A DNA stretch of 64,000 nucleotides from Lagierella sp. (lineage in GTDB: Bacteria; Bacillota; Clostridia; Tissierellales; Peptoniphilaceae), in the NCBI RefSeq assembly GCF_029983815.1, contig NZ_JASBYU010000001.1:194250-258249 (forward strand), read 5' to 3'. The position numbers and the translations under genes were made by a program. The notes beneath the pieces were generated by a model that had not been told where the DNA came from, did no database searches, and saw nothing but the letters and a program-made list of their open reading frames with translations. Of this stretch, positions 33,845 to 44,169 are shown in pieces (the first letter of the stretch is position 1; the number at the start of each line of letters is the position of its first letter).

Positions 33845-34999
33845 CTAATATGGTCTTTCTACTTCAGGAGCCAATTCGTGGTGTAACCAGCACTTACTAC
33901 AATGGGTGTCGGAGAATTTGTGAACAGGTGGTTTTTGTTCTTTACAAATTTCCATAGCATAATCACATCTTGGTGCAAATGGGCATCCAGGAATATCCAA
34001 TAGTAAGTCAGGTGGAGTTCCGCCTAAAGCATATAGAGTTTCTTTATCTTTAGAGTCAAGTCTTGGAACAGATAATAGAAGAGCCCAGGTATATGGATGT
34101 TGTCCATTTCCAAAGATCTCCCTTACAGTTCCAGTCTCCATTATTTCTCCTGCATACATTACTTGTATTCTATCTGCAAAGTCGGCAACAACCCCTAAGT
34201 CGTGGGTTATTAGAACTGTTGCAGTGTTTTTCTTTTCTTTTAATTCTCTAAGAAGGTCAATTATTTGAGCTTGAATAGTTACATCAAGGGCTGTTGTTGG
34301 TTCATCCGCCAAGATAACCCTTGGATTACATGCTAGGGCAATAGCTATCATTACCCTTTGTCTCATACCCCCAGAAAGTTCATGTGGGTATTGGTGAACC
34401 CTATCTTCAGGATTTGGTATATTTACAAGCTCTAAAAGTCTGATGGTTTCCTTCTTAATTTCGTCCTTGGACATCTTTGTATGAAGTTCAAGGGACTCAG
34501 CAATTTGTTTACCTATTTTAGTAGTTGGGTTAAGGGATGTCATTGGATCTTGGAAGATCATCGCTACATCAGAACCTTGATATTCCCTAACTCTCTTCTT
34601 AGTCATCTCTAAAACTTCTTCATCTAAATACTTAATGGAAGAACCCTCTTTTATTTCAGCAGATTGCTTTGGAAGGATTTGTAGTATTGCCTTAGCAGCA
34701 ACTGTTTTACCAGATCCTGACTCCCCTACAATCGCAAGGGTTTCCCCTTCATAGATATCGAAGTTAATTCCCCTAACAGCTTTAACTTCTCCTGCATAGG
34801 TGTTGAAAGAAACATGTAAATCTTTAACGTCTATAACCTTTTGTCTATTGGTTACATCTTGTTCTCTTCTTATTGCCTCTTGTAATTCCTCTTCAGATTC
34901 ATAAGCGGCACCGGCCTTTTTATTTGTAGATTCCGGTGACTTCTCTTCTAGAATTTCTTCAGTTTCTCTATTTTCAATATTTCTTTTATTTTCAGTCAT
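33845..34999 (-). CDS. oppD: Oligopeptide ABC transporter ATP-binding protein OppD
   Basis: 384 residues, longer than usual because of a charged N-terminal extension of about 55 residues (rich in Glu, Lys, Asn) before the first strand [12 protein letters not shown]. Walker [10 protein letters not shown], signature [15 protein letters not shown], Walker [14 protein letters not shown] and H-loop [10 protein letters not shown] are present, as is the Cys-containing C-terminal domain ([18 protein letters not shown]). Forms the ATPase dimer with OppF. Six bases after oppC. The extension is the only unusual feature. Confidence 0.96.
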   Translation of the reverse strand: MTENKRNIENRETEEILEEKSPESTNKKAGAAYESEEELQEAIRREQDVTNRQKVIDVKDLHVSFNTYAGEVKAVRGINFDIYEGETLAIVGESGSGKTVAAKAILQILPKQSAEIKEGSSIKYLDEEVLEMTKKRVREYQGSDVAMIFQDPMTSLNPTTKIGKQIAESLELHTKMSKDEIKKETIRLLELVNIPNPEDRVHQYPHELSGGMRQRVMIAIALACNPRVILADEPTTALDVTIQAQIIDLLRELKEKKNTATVLITHDLGVVADFADRIQVMYAGEIMETGTVREIFGNGQHPYTWALLLSVPRLDSKDKETLYALGGTPPDLLLDIPGCPFAPRCDYAMEICKEQKPPVHKFSDTHCSKCWLHHELAPEVERPY

Positions 35000-35005
35000 A
35001 GTTAC

Positions 35006-35923
35006 CTACTTTCTAAGGTTTGGATCTAATGCGTCCCTTAGACCATCACCTAATAGTGTAAATGATAGCATTGTCAATGCTATAGTAAGTGCCGGGAAGA
35101 ATAGTTGATAAGGATAGAACTGGAATTTTTGTTGTGCTGCTGCCGCCATTGCTCCCCAAGAGGTTTCTGGTGGCGCAACTCCAAGTCCTAAATAACTCAA
35201 GAACGCTTCACTAAATATATATCCCGGTATATCAAAGGATATTGATACTAAAATTACATTCAATGTATTTGGTATTAAATGTCTTAAAATTATATTTTTA
35301 TTTGATACCCCTAAAACATCTGCGGCTAAGATAAAGTCCTGTTGTTTTAAAGAGAGTATCTGTCCTCTAACAAGTCTTGCCAGACCACACCATCCAGTTA
35401 TGGTCATTGCAATGATCAAAGTTGAGATCCCTGTGGATTTCATAGCCAATCTTACTATAATAACCACAAGTAGATATGGTAGTGAATATAGAATTTCTAC
35501 GATTCTCATCATGATATTGTCCACTCTACCACCAAAATATGCAGATATGGCGCCGTATAAAGAACCGATAACAGTTCCAATTACCGCTCCTGCGATACCT
35601 ATAAAGATGGAAATTCTTCCGCCTTTCCAAAGTCTAGTAAAGACATCTCTTCCGATTTCATCTGTACCAAACCAGAACTCTCCGTTTGGTTTTGTATTTG
35701 GCGTTCCTACAATATCTTTAAAGTTATACTTTGAAATCATAGGTCCAATAATAACCATTATAGTCAAAGCTACTAGGATGATAAATGCGATCATAGCAGT
35801 TTTGTTTTGTCTAAATCTTCTCCAGGCATCTGACCAATAAGTAACTACTGGTCTTGCAATAAACTCTGCATCCCCTTTGTCCTTTGGGACCCTGGCAAAT
35901 TTACTTTTATCTATTGTTTCCAT
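35006..35923 (-). CDS. oppC: Oligopeptide ABC transporter permease OppC
   Basis: 305 residues: N-terminal OppC_N region with one helix (MIAFIILVALTIMVIIGPMI), then five helices of the BPD_transp_1 domain. The EAA coupling loop is seen as AADVLGVSNKNIILRHLIPN, and GTDEIGRDVFTRLWKGGR is the OppC hallmark. Forms the transmembrane pore with OppB. Ten bases after oppB. Confidence 0.96.
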   Translation of the reverse strand: METIDKSKFARVPKDKGDAEFIARPVVTYWSDAWRRFRQNKTAMIAFIILVALTIMVIIGPMISKYNFKDIVGTPNTKPNGEFWFGTDEIGRDVFTRLWKGGRISIFIGIAGAVIGTVIGSLYGAISAYFGGRVDNIMMRIVEILYSLPYLLVVIIVRLAMKSTGISTLIIAMTITGWCGLARLVRGQILSLKQQDFILAADVLGVSNKNIILRHLIPNTLNVILVSISFDIPGYIFSEAFLSYLGLGVAPPETSWGAMAAAAQQKFQFYPYQLFFPALTIALTMLSFTLLGDGLRDALDPNLRK

Positions 35924-35932
35924 ATTACTCTC

Positions 35933-36865
35933 CTAATTATCCACTCTAATTCTTGGATCGGCAACTGTATATAGAATATCAACTAATAGTTGTGCTACTA
36001 AGAATAGTGCAGCATAAAATACTGTAGTACCGATGATCATTGGGTAGTCACGAGTTTGGATAGCGTTTACAAAGTAAAATCCAAGTCCCGGAATACCAAA
36101 CATGCTTTCAATGATGAAAGATCCTGTAAATATTCCTACTATTTGTGGTCCAATTATTGTAATAATAGGTAGAATTGCATTTCTTAAAACGTGCTTTCTA
36201 ATAATATTAAATCTTGAAACCCCTTTAGCTTGAGCAGTAAGAATATAGTCTTCATTTAAAACTTCCAATACATTACTTCTCATATATCTTGCGTATGTTG
36301 CAATGGAACCAAAGCACATTGCAATGGATGGTAGGACAGTAAATTTAAACATTCCAGGTCTAAATCCAGATGTCGGGAACCATTTAAGTTTAACCGCAAA
36401 GAATAGCTGTAACAGTGAACCCATGATAAATACAGGGATAGTTACACCTAGAATCGCAATAACGCTAACTATGTAGTCAGGCCATTTACCCCTATTAAGT
36501 GCAGCTATAATACCTAGTGTTAAACCGATTACCAATCCGACAATCATGGCTTGTCCACCGATTCTTCCTGATACTGGTGCAGTTTCCTTTATAACTTTTG
36601 AAACCTCTCTACCAGGATACTTGATAGATGATCCTAAATCACCTTTAGTAAATACATTTTTCAAAAAGATTGCATATTGTTCATGAACAGGTTTATCAAG
36701 ACCATATTTTCTTCTATAGTTTTCTATAGTTTGGGGTGGTAATGTTTTACCCATGGCAGAAATAGGGTCTCCCTGAATGTTATGCATCAAAAAGAAAGTC
36801 ACTGTAGTTATAATAAAAAGTGTTATAACCATGTACAGAGCTCTTTTTCCAATATACTTTAACAT
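35933..36865 (-). CDS. oppB: Oligopeptide ABC transporter permease OppB
   Basis: 310 residues with six membrane helices. Features: the N-terminal FFLMHNIQGDP segment, RKYGLDKPVHEQY, the GSLLQLFFAVKLKWFPTSG loop, and the EAA coupling motif TAQAKGVSRFNIIRKHVLRN. Heterodimer partner of OppC. AGGAGG lies six bases before the ATG; a hairpin separates it from oppA upstream. Confidence 0.96.
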   Translation of the reverse strand: MLKYIGKRALYMVITLFIITTVTFFLMHNIQGDPISAMGKTLPPQTIENYRRKYGLDKPVHEQYAIFLKNVFTKGDLGSSIKYPGREVSKVIKETAPVSGRIGGQAMIVGLVIGLTLGIIAALNRGKWPDYIVSVIAILGVTIPVFIMGSLLQLFFAVKLKWFPTSGFRPGMFKFTVLPSIAMCFGSIATYARYMRSNVLEVLNEDYILTAQAKGVSRFNIIRKHVLRNAILPIITIIGPQIVGIFTGSFIIESMFGIPGLGFYFVNAIQTRDYPMIIGTTVFYAALFLVAQLLVDILYTVADPRIRVDN

Positions 36866-36880
36866 TTTTACCTCCTAAAT

Positions 36881-36902
36881 CAGGTGGCTTTTACACCACC
36901 TG
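36881..36902 (-). terminator. Intercistronic hairpin between oppA and oppB
   Basis: CAGGTGG-cttttacac-CCACCTG-type stem of 7 bp in the 59-base gap, ending just before the oppB ribosome-binding site. No T run. Hairpins here are often found where the binding protein must be made in excess of the permease, by partial termination or 3' end protection; that role is inferred. Confidence 0.6.
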
Positions 36903-36924
36903 AGTTATTTATTTTTTTCTTCAA

Positions 36925-38613
36925 CTAAGGTCTAGCTGAAGTGTCAATTGTTTTAAATCCTGTTGTTGTAAAATCACTAAATGTTACACCTTTTACATAG
37001 TCGTAGTAGTAAGAGTTTGTACTAGCTCCGATTAAAGGTACGATTACTGATTGATCAACCAACATCTTATCTGCTTGTTTATAAAGATCAAATGCCTTAG
37101 CAGAATCCTTTTCGCCAGCTGCATCAGCTATTAGCTTATCATACTCTTCACTAGCCCATCCAGTGTTTACCGCTCCAGCATTAGATGTAAATAGTGATAA
37201 CATCGCTGAAGGATCGTTGTAGTCTGCAGTCCAAGCTAGGTATGCCAATTGGTAGTCACCCTTTTGTACTCTACCATTAAGAATTGGCCATTCCATAGTT
37301 TCCAACTTAACATTAACACCTAATTTAGTGTTAAGATTTTGTTGAATGAACTCATTGGTACTTTTTACAATTGGTGAGTTTGTATAGATTATTGTCAAAT
37401 CTACTGTTGAAGGGTCTTCTCCAAGACCAAGTTCTTTCATACCTTCTATAAATAATGCTTTAACGTCTTTATTTGCTTCTTTTAGATCCTTATAAGAATC
37501 TCCAGCTTCTTTTCTAAATTCCTTACCATCTAATTGAATACTTTGTGGTACCCAACCTTGTGCTGGTGGATTGAAGTCCTTAGATATCAAAGCAGCTATT
37601 CCTTCTCTGTCTATAGCTAAATTGATTGCAGCTCTAATCTTGTCATTGGACAATAACTTGTCCTTATGGTTTACCGCTAGATAATCAACAGCTGGTAAAC
37701 TTACAGGTTTACTCTTAACATTTTCAATTCCTGAGAACTTTTCAACCCATTCAGGAATATTTGTTCTAACAGCGTCAACTTCCCCAACTTGGAAGGAGTT
37801 CATTATGGTGTTAGTATCTGTCATTATTGGAAGGTTAACAGTTTGTAGCGCTACGTTTTCCGCATCCCAATAGTCTTCATTTTTCTCAAGAGTTAGCCTT
37901 GAGTTATGTGTCCAGTCAGTTAACTTGAAAGGTCCACAGGATAATACAGTGTCAGCCTCAGAACCATATTGTTCACCATACTTATCAACTAAATCTTGTC
38001 TTGCTGGTAACATTACTCTAAATGGAACTAAAGTTATAAAATAAACTGCAGGTGATTCCAATGTAACTTCTAAAGTCTTTTCATCAACCGCTTTAACTCC
38101 AAGTTCATCTAGTGGTATGTCGGACTTACCAGAGTTAATAGCATTAAAGTTTTTGATTGGCGCAAGTAAGAACGCAGCTTCAGCACCTGTTGCAGGGTCT
38201 GCAGCTCTCTTTATACCATATTCATAGTCCTTAGCTGTTAAAGGTTGTCCGTCTTCCCACTTCATACCATCTCTAAGTTTGAAAGTATAAGTAAGGCCAT
38301 CTTCGGAAACTTCGTAGCTTTCAGCTGCTGCTGGAACTACTTCGTTGGAACCATCTTCTTTTTCTGCCATTCTTAGTAGTGGTTCAGTTATATTGTTGAT
38401 AATTTTATTACCATACATATCAGAACCCTTTTGAGCATCAAGTGTAGTTGGTTCATTGTCTAGTAGAGAGTTATATATCTGTTCTCCACCATTTCCTGCT
38501 GCAGGCTTTCCATCTTTGCCTGTACCATCTGTGTTAGCTCCACCGCCACAAGCAGTAACAAATAACATCATTCCTGCAAGTACAAGTGAAAGAGCTTTTT
38601 TCTTTCCCTTCAT
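36925..38613 (-). CDS. oppA: Oligopeptide ABC transporter substrate-binding lipoprotein (first paralogue, opp operon)
   Basis: 562 residues. Signal peptide MKGKKKALSLVLAGMM with lipobox LFVTAC (C22), a short Gly-rich linker and a complete family 5 binding domain (NNITEPLLRMAEKEDGSNEVVPAAAESYEV, WEDGQPLTAKDYEYGIKR, LAYLAWTADYNDPSAML, VTFSDFTTTGFKTIDTS). It heads the oppABCDF operon. AAGGAGG lies eight bases before the ATG. Its leader differs from that of the two downstream oppA paralogues: it lacks the ATATGA...TCATAT element. Confidence 0.96.
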   Translation of the reverse strand: MKGKKKALSLVLAGMMLFVTACGGGANTDGTGKDGKPAAGNGGEQIYNSLLDNEPTTLDAQKGSDMYGNKIINNITEPLLRMAEKEDGSNEVVPAAAESYEVSEDGLTYTFKLRDGMKWEDGQPLTAKDYEYGIKRAADPATGAEAAFLLAPIKNFNAINSGKSDIPLDELGVKAVDEKTLEVTLESPAVYFITLVPFRVMLPARQDLVDKYGEQYGSEADTVLSCGPFKLTDWTHNSRLTLEKNEDYWDAENVALQTVNLPIMTDTNTIMNSFQVGEVDAVRTNIPEWVEKFSGIENVKSKPVSLPAVDYLAVNHKDKLLSNDKIRAAINLAIDREGIAALISKDFNPPAQGWVPQSIQLDGKEFRKEAGDSYKDLKEANKDVKALFIEGMKELGLGEDPSTVDLTIIYTNSPIVKSTNEFIQQNLNTKLGVNVKLETMEWPILNGRVQKGDYQLAYLAWTADYNDPSAMLSLFTSNAGAVNTGWASEEYDKLIADAAGEKDSAKAFDLYKQADKMLVDQSVIVPLIGASTNSYYYDYVKGVTFSDFTTTGFKTIDTSARP

Positions 38614-38746
38614 TACGTTATTCCTCCTTAAGAATATAAATAAGAATTGTTAAATTTTACAGCACACTAAAAAACCAGGTTCCGAAAGAAAACGATTTAA
38701 ATTTAGGGTAAATATAAAACATTCTCTCAAAACCTTGTCTTCCCAT

Positions 38747-38758
38747 GTTCTGTAGAAC
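38747..38758. promoter_or_regulatory. Dyad at the predicted oppABCDF transcript start
   Basis: GTTCT-GT-AGAAC, a perfect 5-bp inverted repeat just downstream of the -10, where a bound repressor would block initiation. Could equally be the first hairpin of the leader RNA. Confidence 0.35.
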
Positions 38759-38766
38759 TTATGATA

Positions 38767-38794
38767 ATTATAACATAATATTAAAGCATTTCAA
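38767..38794 (-). promoter_or_regulatory. Promoter of the oppABCDF operon
   Basis: On the minus strand TTGAAA (38789-38794), a 16-base spacer and a perfect TATAAT (38767-38772); the leader would be about 147 bases. The rest of the gap between oppA and dedA (38795-39085) is very AT-rich with no gene or clear structure. Confidence 0.7.
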
Positions 38795-39085
38795 CTGTGT
38801 AATGCATTAATTAATAAATAGGCAATTACATATGCTAATTTAAAGCACAACATCATAAAAAGATTTAATTTTAAGTCTAGTAAAAAACTATATACATTTA
38901 AAGTGCTAAACTTTGATGATTCCCATAATTGCAAGGATAGGCGACTTTGATAAAATAAAGCCCAAATTTTAAATATCGTTAATTCTTTATCTTTGTTCGA
39001 AATTAAGATAAAAAAATTTTAAAACAAAATTTTAATTTTTTCCCTATTCTTAAAAAATTTCCCAGATTATTTCTATGGTTTTTAT

Positions 39086-39712
39086 TTAATCCTGTATTTT
39101 TTTATCAGAATTTTTATTCTCTTTTCTTCTCTTATAAAGATAAACCATTAAAATAAGAGCAACGACTATCACAATTAGATAGGTATAGTTTTTCATAATC
39201 TTTTCTATAAAGGCCCAGTTTTCACCTAAGTACATTCCAGCATAGATGATTATTCCATTCCAAATCAAAGATCCAAGACTAGTGAGCAGTATAAATTCAA
39301 GAAAATTCATCCTAAACATTCCTGCTGGTATGGAGATGATGGATCTAAAAATTGGTACCATTCTCAATAAAAAAACCGAAACCTTTTGATGCTTTACATA
39401 TATTTTTTTAATTTTGCTTAGTTTATCATTTCCAAGTCTTAGAAGTTTTCCTTCTCCTAGGAAGATATTACGTATTCTTGGACTATTTATATACCTTCCT
39501 ATATAGTATAGAGCGATAGCGCCAAGAATAGATCCTAAAGTAGCCGATAATAATACCGATACAAAGCTTAACTGGGTTTGAGAAATAAAAAAACCTCCAA
39601 TACCAAGAATCGCTTCAGATGGTATCGGCGGAAATAAATTTTCGATAAATATCAAGAGAAATATTCCAATATTTCCATAATTTTCTATAAAATGAAGAAA
39701 TAAATTATCCAT
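39086..39712 (-). CDS. DedA family membrane protein
   Basis: 208 residues. The DedA/SNARE-associated signature is clear: FIENLFPPIPSEAILGIGGF, then GRYINSPRI, KVSVFLLRMVPIFRSIISIPAGMFRMN with the conserved Arg residues and the FxxRxxPxxR-type pattern, followed by GSLIWNGIIIYAGMYLGEN. Members act as lipid flippases or scramblases, including undecaprenyl-phosphate recycling and phosphatidylethanolamine movement in other bacteria; which applies here is unknown. Five to six membrane segments. Likely monocistronic; the 3' flank is AT-rich without a clear terminator. Confidence 0.93.
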   Translation of the reverse strand: MDNLFLHFIENYGNIGIFLLIFIENLFPPIPSEAILGIGGFFISQTQLSFVSVLLSATLGSILGAIALYYIGRYINSPRIRNIFLGEGKLLRLGNDKLSKIKKIYVKHQKVSVFLLRMVPIFRSIISIPAGMFRMNFLEFILLTSLGSLIWNGIIIYAGMYLGENWAFIEKIMKNYTYLIVIVVALILMVYLYKRRKENKNSDKKIQD

Positions 39713-39767
39713 AGGTCACCTCTTCCCCAATTATATCAAATCCATTGATTTTACCCAATAAATACCT

Positions 39768-39791
39768 AGAGCACTCAAAGTCGAGTGCTCT
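39768..39791 (-). terminator. Hairpin closing the V-type ATPase operon
   Basis: AGAGCACTC-AAAGTC-type loop-GAGTGCTCT, a perfect 9-bp stem starting eight bases after the subunit D stop. On the minus strand only short T runs follow. Confidence 0.75.
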
Positions 39792-39798
39792 GATATTT

Positions 39799-40416
39799 TT
39801 ATTTCTTTGATTTTACCTTCTTTAGTCTGAAAAATTCTTCTATTTCCTTACCTTCAAGTATCTCCTCTATCTTTTTAATATCTTTTTCAAGCTTTGGAAT
39901 TTGTATTTTCTCCAGTGCATTTGCTCTTTTTTGAGTTTTATTAATTTCTGAAGCCAAATTGAAAACTGCATTTTCTATTTCCGTCAATTCATATATAAGG
40001 TTTCGAATTTTTTTAAATTCCAATAGCAAGTTATCAAAGCCTGCATTTGTGTCATGAATACCAAAGGTCAAGGGAGTTGAGTCATCTTTTTGTACTATTA
40101 TATTGGGTACGGTAGCTCCCATAACCGACCTATAGAGTATTTCATAGCTCTTTTCTTTGGGTATCGCATCTGTAATATTGTCTAAATTTTCCTTACCTAA
40201 TATTAAATTCATCTGATTTAAAAGTGCATAGGCCTTGGAAAACTCCTGTCCTATTCTTCCTTCCAGCTCTTTGGCCTTGTCTACTAAGGACATCATCTCC
40301 CGAATTAAAACTACTCTTTTTCTATCTAGGAGATTGAAGCCCTTTTTGGCAAAATTTAAGGATTTTTTTAATTTTATTAAATTACCCTTGGTATATGCCA
40401 TATTTTTCTTTGCCAT
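39799..40416 (-). CDS. atpD: V-type ATP synthase subunit D
   Basis: 205 residues, central-stalk coiled-coil rotor shaft of the V/A-type ATPase. N-terminal and C-terminal long helices flank a short beta hairpin; KKSLNFAKKGFNLLDRKRVVLIREM and the C-terminal NKTQKRANALEKIQIPKLEKDI are diagnostic. Last gene of the nine-gene operon, five bases after subunit B. Confidence 0.95.
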   Translation of the reverse strand: MAKKNMAYTKGNLIKLKKSLNFAKKGFNLLDRKRVVLIREMMSLVDKAKELEGRIGQEFSKAYALLNQMNLILGKENLDNITDAIPKEKSYEILYRSVMGATVPNIIVQKDDSTPLTFGIHDTNAGFDNLLLEFKKIRNLIYELTEIENAVFNLASEINKTQKRANALEKIQIPKLEKDIKKIEEILEGKEIEEFFRLKKVKSKK

Positions 40417-40421
40417 TTAAA

Positions 40422-41798
40422 TCACCTTTTAAGATATTTTTCTTTAAGCTTAGGGTCGATTCTATCCAGCTGATCATCTGGTAATATCTTCATAAGTTCC
40501 CAAGCAAGGTCCAAAGTTTCTATTATAGATCTGTTTTCATAGGGGTCTTGCTTTACAAATTTCTCTTCAAAGGCCACTCCAAACTCAAGGATCTTCTTGT
40601 CTGATTCCTGTAGGTCGTCCTCCCCTAGAATCTGTGCAAGATCCCTTACCTCCTGTACTCTTGAATAGGAAGCAAAAAGTTGATTTGCCACATCTTGATG
40701 ATCCTCCCTTGTATAACCTTCTCCAATTCCATCCTTCATAAGTCTAGAAAGGGAAGGAAGTACATTTATTGGTGGATATATATCTTTAAATGTCAACTGA
40801 GGGTCTAAGGTTACTTGACCTTCTGTAATATACCCTGTCAAATCCGGTATAGGATGGGTAATGTCTCCATTTGGCATGGTAAGTATCGGTATCAATGTCA
40901 AAGATCCCTTATGACCCTTTAACATACCTGCCCTTTCATAAAGACTTGCCAAGTCAGAGTACATATATCCTGGATATCCCTTTCTACTTGGAACTTCTTC
41001 CCTAAGGGATGAAACCTCTCTTAATGCCTCTCCATAGGAAGTAATATCAGTCATCAACACGAGTACATGTTTATCCTCTTCAAAGGCTAGGTACTCCGCT
41101 GCTGTAAGGGCACATTTTGGTACGATTAGCCTTTCCATTATTGGATCATCTGCATAGTTTAAGAACATAACTACATTTCCTAGAACTCCTGAGTTTCTAA
41201 ACTCATGTTCGAAGTAAAGTCCTTCATCATGTTTAACACCTATCGCTGCAAAGACTATTGAGAAATCCTCGCCGATGCCTTCTTCTGAAACGACCTTGGC
41301 TTGCCTGATTATTTGGGAAGCAAGTTTATTGTGATCCAAACCATTTTCAGAAAAAATAGGCAGTTTTTGACCCCTTATCAATGTGGTTAAACAGTCTATT
41401 GTAGAAATTCCCGTCTGGATAAAGTTTCTAGGATACACCCTTGCCACAGGATTCATAGGCCTTCCATTTATATTGTATAGTTTTTCAGAATAAATATCCC
41501 CTAATCCGTCGATGGGTTCTCCTATCCCATTAAATTTCCTTCCAAGGATATCCTTAGATAGAGGAAGTTCAAAGGGTCTAGCTGTAAATGAAATTTCCGC
41601 ATTTTCAGAGGACATTCCAGTCAAGTCTCCAAAAACCTGTATCTGAGCCGTTTCCCCTCTAATAGTTAAAACTTGCCCAAAAAAAGTTTTATCTTGAAAT
41701 TCAACCTTGACCAATTCTCCAAAGAACATGTCTTTGACATTGTCTATTTCAATTAGAGAACTTTCAATTTTTGAAGCTTTAATGTATTTTTTAATCAT
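40422..41798 (-). CDS. atpB: V-type ATP synthase subunit B
   Basis: 458 residues, non-catalytic nucleotide-site subunit of the A3B3 head. Recognised by [40 protein letters not shown], the [25 protein letters not shown] segment and [10 protein letters not shown]. It lacks a P-loop GxxxxGKT, as expected for B. Overlaps the subunit A gene by eight bases and is followed five bases on by subunit D. Confidence 0.97.
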   Translation of the reverse strand: MIKKYIKASKIESSLIEIDNVKDMFFGELVKVEFQDKTFFGQVLTIRGETAQIQVFGDLTGMSSENAEISFTARPFELPLSKDILGRKFNGIGEPIDGLGDIYSEKLYNINGRPMNPVARVYPRNFIQTGISTIDCLTTLIRGQKLPIFSENGLDHNKLASQIIRQAKVVSEEGIGEDFSIVFAAIGVKHDEGLYFEHEFRNSGVLGNVVMFLNYADDPIMERLIVPKCALTAAEYLAFEEDKHVLVLMTDITSYGEALREVSSLREEVPSRKGYPGYMYSDLASLYERAGMLKGHKGSLTLIPILTMPNGDITHPIPDLTGYITEGQVTLDPQLTFKDIYPPINVLPSLSRLMKDGIGEGYTREDHQDVANQLFASYSRVQEVRDLAQILGEDDLQESDKKILEFGVAFEEKFVKQDPYENRSIIETLDLAWELMKILPDDQLDRIDPKLKEKYLKR

Positions 41799-43575
41799 TT
41801 AAGCCTCCTTCATCATACCTAGTTAAAAGATTTTCAAAAAATTCATCAATTTCTTCCTTTAACTTTTCTATATCGTCAATCCTATCATTTTCAATATTAT
41901 ATTTCATTCCAACGATTTTTGAATATAATTCAGTAGATGCTATTTCAGAAATTGGTATACCTTCTTTCACAGCTTCCATGCCATCTCTATAAAATAAGTC
42001 CATAACTTCAAGCATCTTATACTGTTTCAAAAGCGGTACATATGAGTCTATCCTATTGAAGGCATTTTGTTGTAAAAATCCTACTTTTATCATCTTTGCA
42101 ACAAATAGAGTCAACCTTTGGTCGTCAGGAAGAACATCTTCCCCTACCAACATTACAATTTCCTGTAATTTATCCTCTTCAAATAGAATTCTCATCATTT
42201 TATTTCTTAAGGTTACAACGTCTTTTCCAATTAATTCCAAATAGTCATCTTTCAATTCTTCACTGTACTTAGAATATGAATTTAACCAGTTAATTGCAGG
42301 GTAATGCCTTGCATAGGCAAGTTCCTTATCCAGTCCCAAAAACACATTTACATATCTTTTGGTGTTTTCAGTAACCGGCTCAGAAAAGTCTCCTCCTTGA
42401 GGTGAAACCGCTCCGATTATTGTTACAGAACCCTTTGTTTTACCCAGGGTTTCAACATATCCAGCCCTTTCATAAAAGCCTGCAATTCTAGATGGCAAGT
42501 AAGGAGGAAAGCCTTCCTCTGCTGGCATCTCTTCCAGTCTACCGGAGATCTCCCTTAGGGCTTCGGCCCACCTTGAAGTAGAGTCCGCCATTATGGCCAC
42601 ATCATAGCCCATGTCTCTAAAGTACTCAGCAATGGTAATCCCAGTATAGATAGAGGCTTCCCTTGCAGCAACTGGCATATTTGAAGTATTGGCTATTAAA
42701 ATAGTTCTTTCCATAAGTGGTTTTCCAGTGTTTGGGTCGATAAGCTTAGGGAAATCCTCTAATACTTCCGTCATTTCATTTCCCCTTTCACCACAACCGA
42801 TATAGACAATAATATCCGCATCACAGTATCTAGCAAACTGATGTTGGGTCATGGTCTTTCCCGTTCCAAAACCTCCAGGAATAGCAACTGTACCACCCTT
42901 TGCCACAGGAAAAAACACATCTAGGATTCTTTGCCCAGTCTTTAATAATTTAGACACCTTCAACCTTTTACCAACTGGTCTAGGTAGTTTAATTGGCCAC
43001 TGTTGGTACAATTTAACAGCGTACTCTTCTCCATGTTCATCCCTTACTTTAACAATCTCCTCTTCAATATTATATTGACCAGAAGGCTTTACTTCCATAA
43101 CTTTTCCCCTTATTCCATTGGGAACTAAAATTTTATGAACTATTGACTCCGTCTCTTTAACAGTAGCTACGATGCTTCCTTCATGGACAGAGTCACCAGC
43201 TTTTACTATTATTTCAACATCCCATAACTTCTCTTCATCTAAAGACTTCAGTCCTATTCCCTCAGGTATAAATTCACCATATTCCTTTTCTATAACCTTC
43301 AATGGTCGTTCAATTCCATCAAACATATTACCAAGAAGGCCAGGACCAAGCTTTACGGACAACGGCATGTTAGTGTGAATGATATCATCTTCCCCTCTTA
43401 AACCTTCAGTGTCCTCGTAAACCTGTATAGTTCCCTCGTCACCTTCTAGGGATATGACTTCTCCTATCAACTTTTTAGGCCCTACCAACACCATTTCCTT
43501 GGACTTGAAGTTGGTCATATTGGAGGCGGTTATTACAGGACCATTTATAGATGTTACTTTTCCTTTATTCTCCAT
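41791..43575 (-). CDS. atpA: V-type ATP synthase catalytic subunit A
   Basis: 594 residues. Catalytic subunit with P-loop GGFGTGKT (in [17 protein letters not shown]), the large 'bulge' domain typical of V/A-type A subunits (residues about 115-190), catalytic Glu in [16 protein letters not shown], and the [23 protein letters not shown] segment. The usual GPFGSGKT here reads GGFGTGKT. Hydrolyses or makes ATP coupled to ion flow. Overlaps subunit E by 11 bases and subunit B by 8. Confidence 0.97.
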   Translation of the reverse strand: MENKGKVTSINGPVITASNMTNFKSKEMVLVGPKKLIGEVISLEGDEGTIQVYEDTEGLRGEDDIIHTNMPLSVKLGPGLLGNMFDGIERPLKVIEKEYGEFIPEGIGLKSLDEEKLWDVEIIVKAGDSVHEGSIVATVKETESIVHKILVPNGIRGKVMEVKPSGQYNIEEEIVKVRDEHGEEYAVKLYQQWPIKLPRPVGKRLKVSKLLKTGQRILDVFFPVAKGGTVAIPGGFGTGKTMTQHQFARYCDADIIVYIGCGERGNEMTEVLEDFPKLIDPNTGKPLMERTILIANTSNMPVAAREASIYTGITIAEYFRDMGYDVAIMADSTSRWAEALREISGRLEEMPAEEGFPPYLPSRIAGFYERAGYVETLGKTKGSVTIIGAVSPQGGDFSEPVTENTKRYVNVFLGLDKELAYARHYPAINWLNSYSKYSEELKDDYLELIGKDVVTLRNKMMRILFEEDKLQEIVMLVGEDVLPDDQRLTLFVAKMIKVGFLQQNAFNRIDSYVPLLKQYKMLEVMDLFYRDGMEAVKEGIPISEIASTELYSKIVGMKYNIENDRIDDIEKLKEEIDEFFENLLTRYDEGGLND

Positions 43576-44161
43576 CTACCTTACCTCCCACCTTATTAAT
43601 AAAATTTTGTATTACAAGACCTATGGTCTTTCTATTGTTTTTAACAAATTCTCTAATGGTATTGTCTATAATACTACTGTCCTTTACATTCTCCAAAGTA
43701 TATCCACCGATAATATCCTCCGGAAGAAGATTTACTTTATCTTCATCAAAGCCAAGCCTATTAGCATCTCTCTTGGTCATTCCGATAATATAATCTTCTT
43801 TGTCATAATAATCCTTCAACTGGTCTTTTAAAGAAGAAACATAGTCCTCTTGCTCAATATAGGACTTATATTGGTTTAGAACATCTTTGTGAATATCTTC
43901 TATCATTCTCTCTCTAAACTTTAATATCTCTTCTTTACTCCTATTCTCTTCCACTTGAAGTTTTTCATTTATCTCAGTGGAAACATTGCGCTTTTCTTTT
44001 AGAATTTGTAAGTCAAATTCCTTCTCCCTTTGACTTTTATAATTTTGAAATTCTTCCTCAAGTTTATTTTGTAACTTATTATAATGCTCTTCTAGTTCAG
44101 CTTTCTTTTTATCATAGGTCACTCTTTTAAACAATTCATATTTATTTTCAAGTAAAATCAT
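43565..44161 (-). CDS. atpE: V-type ATP synthase subunit E
   Basis: 198 residues: long N-terminal coiled coil rich in Lys/Glu (about 10-110), then a globular C-terminal domain (GMTKRDANRLGFDEDKV, GGYTLENVKDSSIIDNTIREFV) that caps the A3B3 head. Peripheral stalk partner of the small coiled-coil protein at the operon start. The 'GG.....G...D.ti' stretch near residue 150 is typical of subunit E. Confidence 0.9.
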   Translation of the reverse strand: MILLENKYELFKRVTYDKKKAELEEHYNKLQNKLEEEFQNYKSQREKEFDLQILKEKRNVSTEINEKLQVEENRSKEEILKFRERMIEDIHKDVLNQYKSYIEQEDYVSSLKDQLKDYYDKEDYIIGMTKRDANRLGFDEDKVNLLPEDIIGGYTLENVKDSSIIDNTIREFVKNNRKTIGLVIQNFINKVGGKVDGE

Positions 44162-44169
44162 ACTATCAC

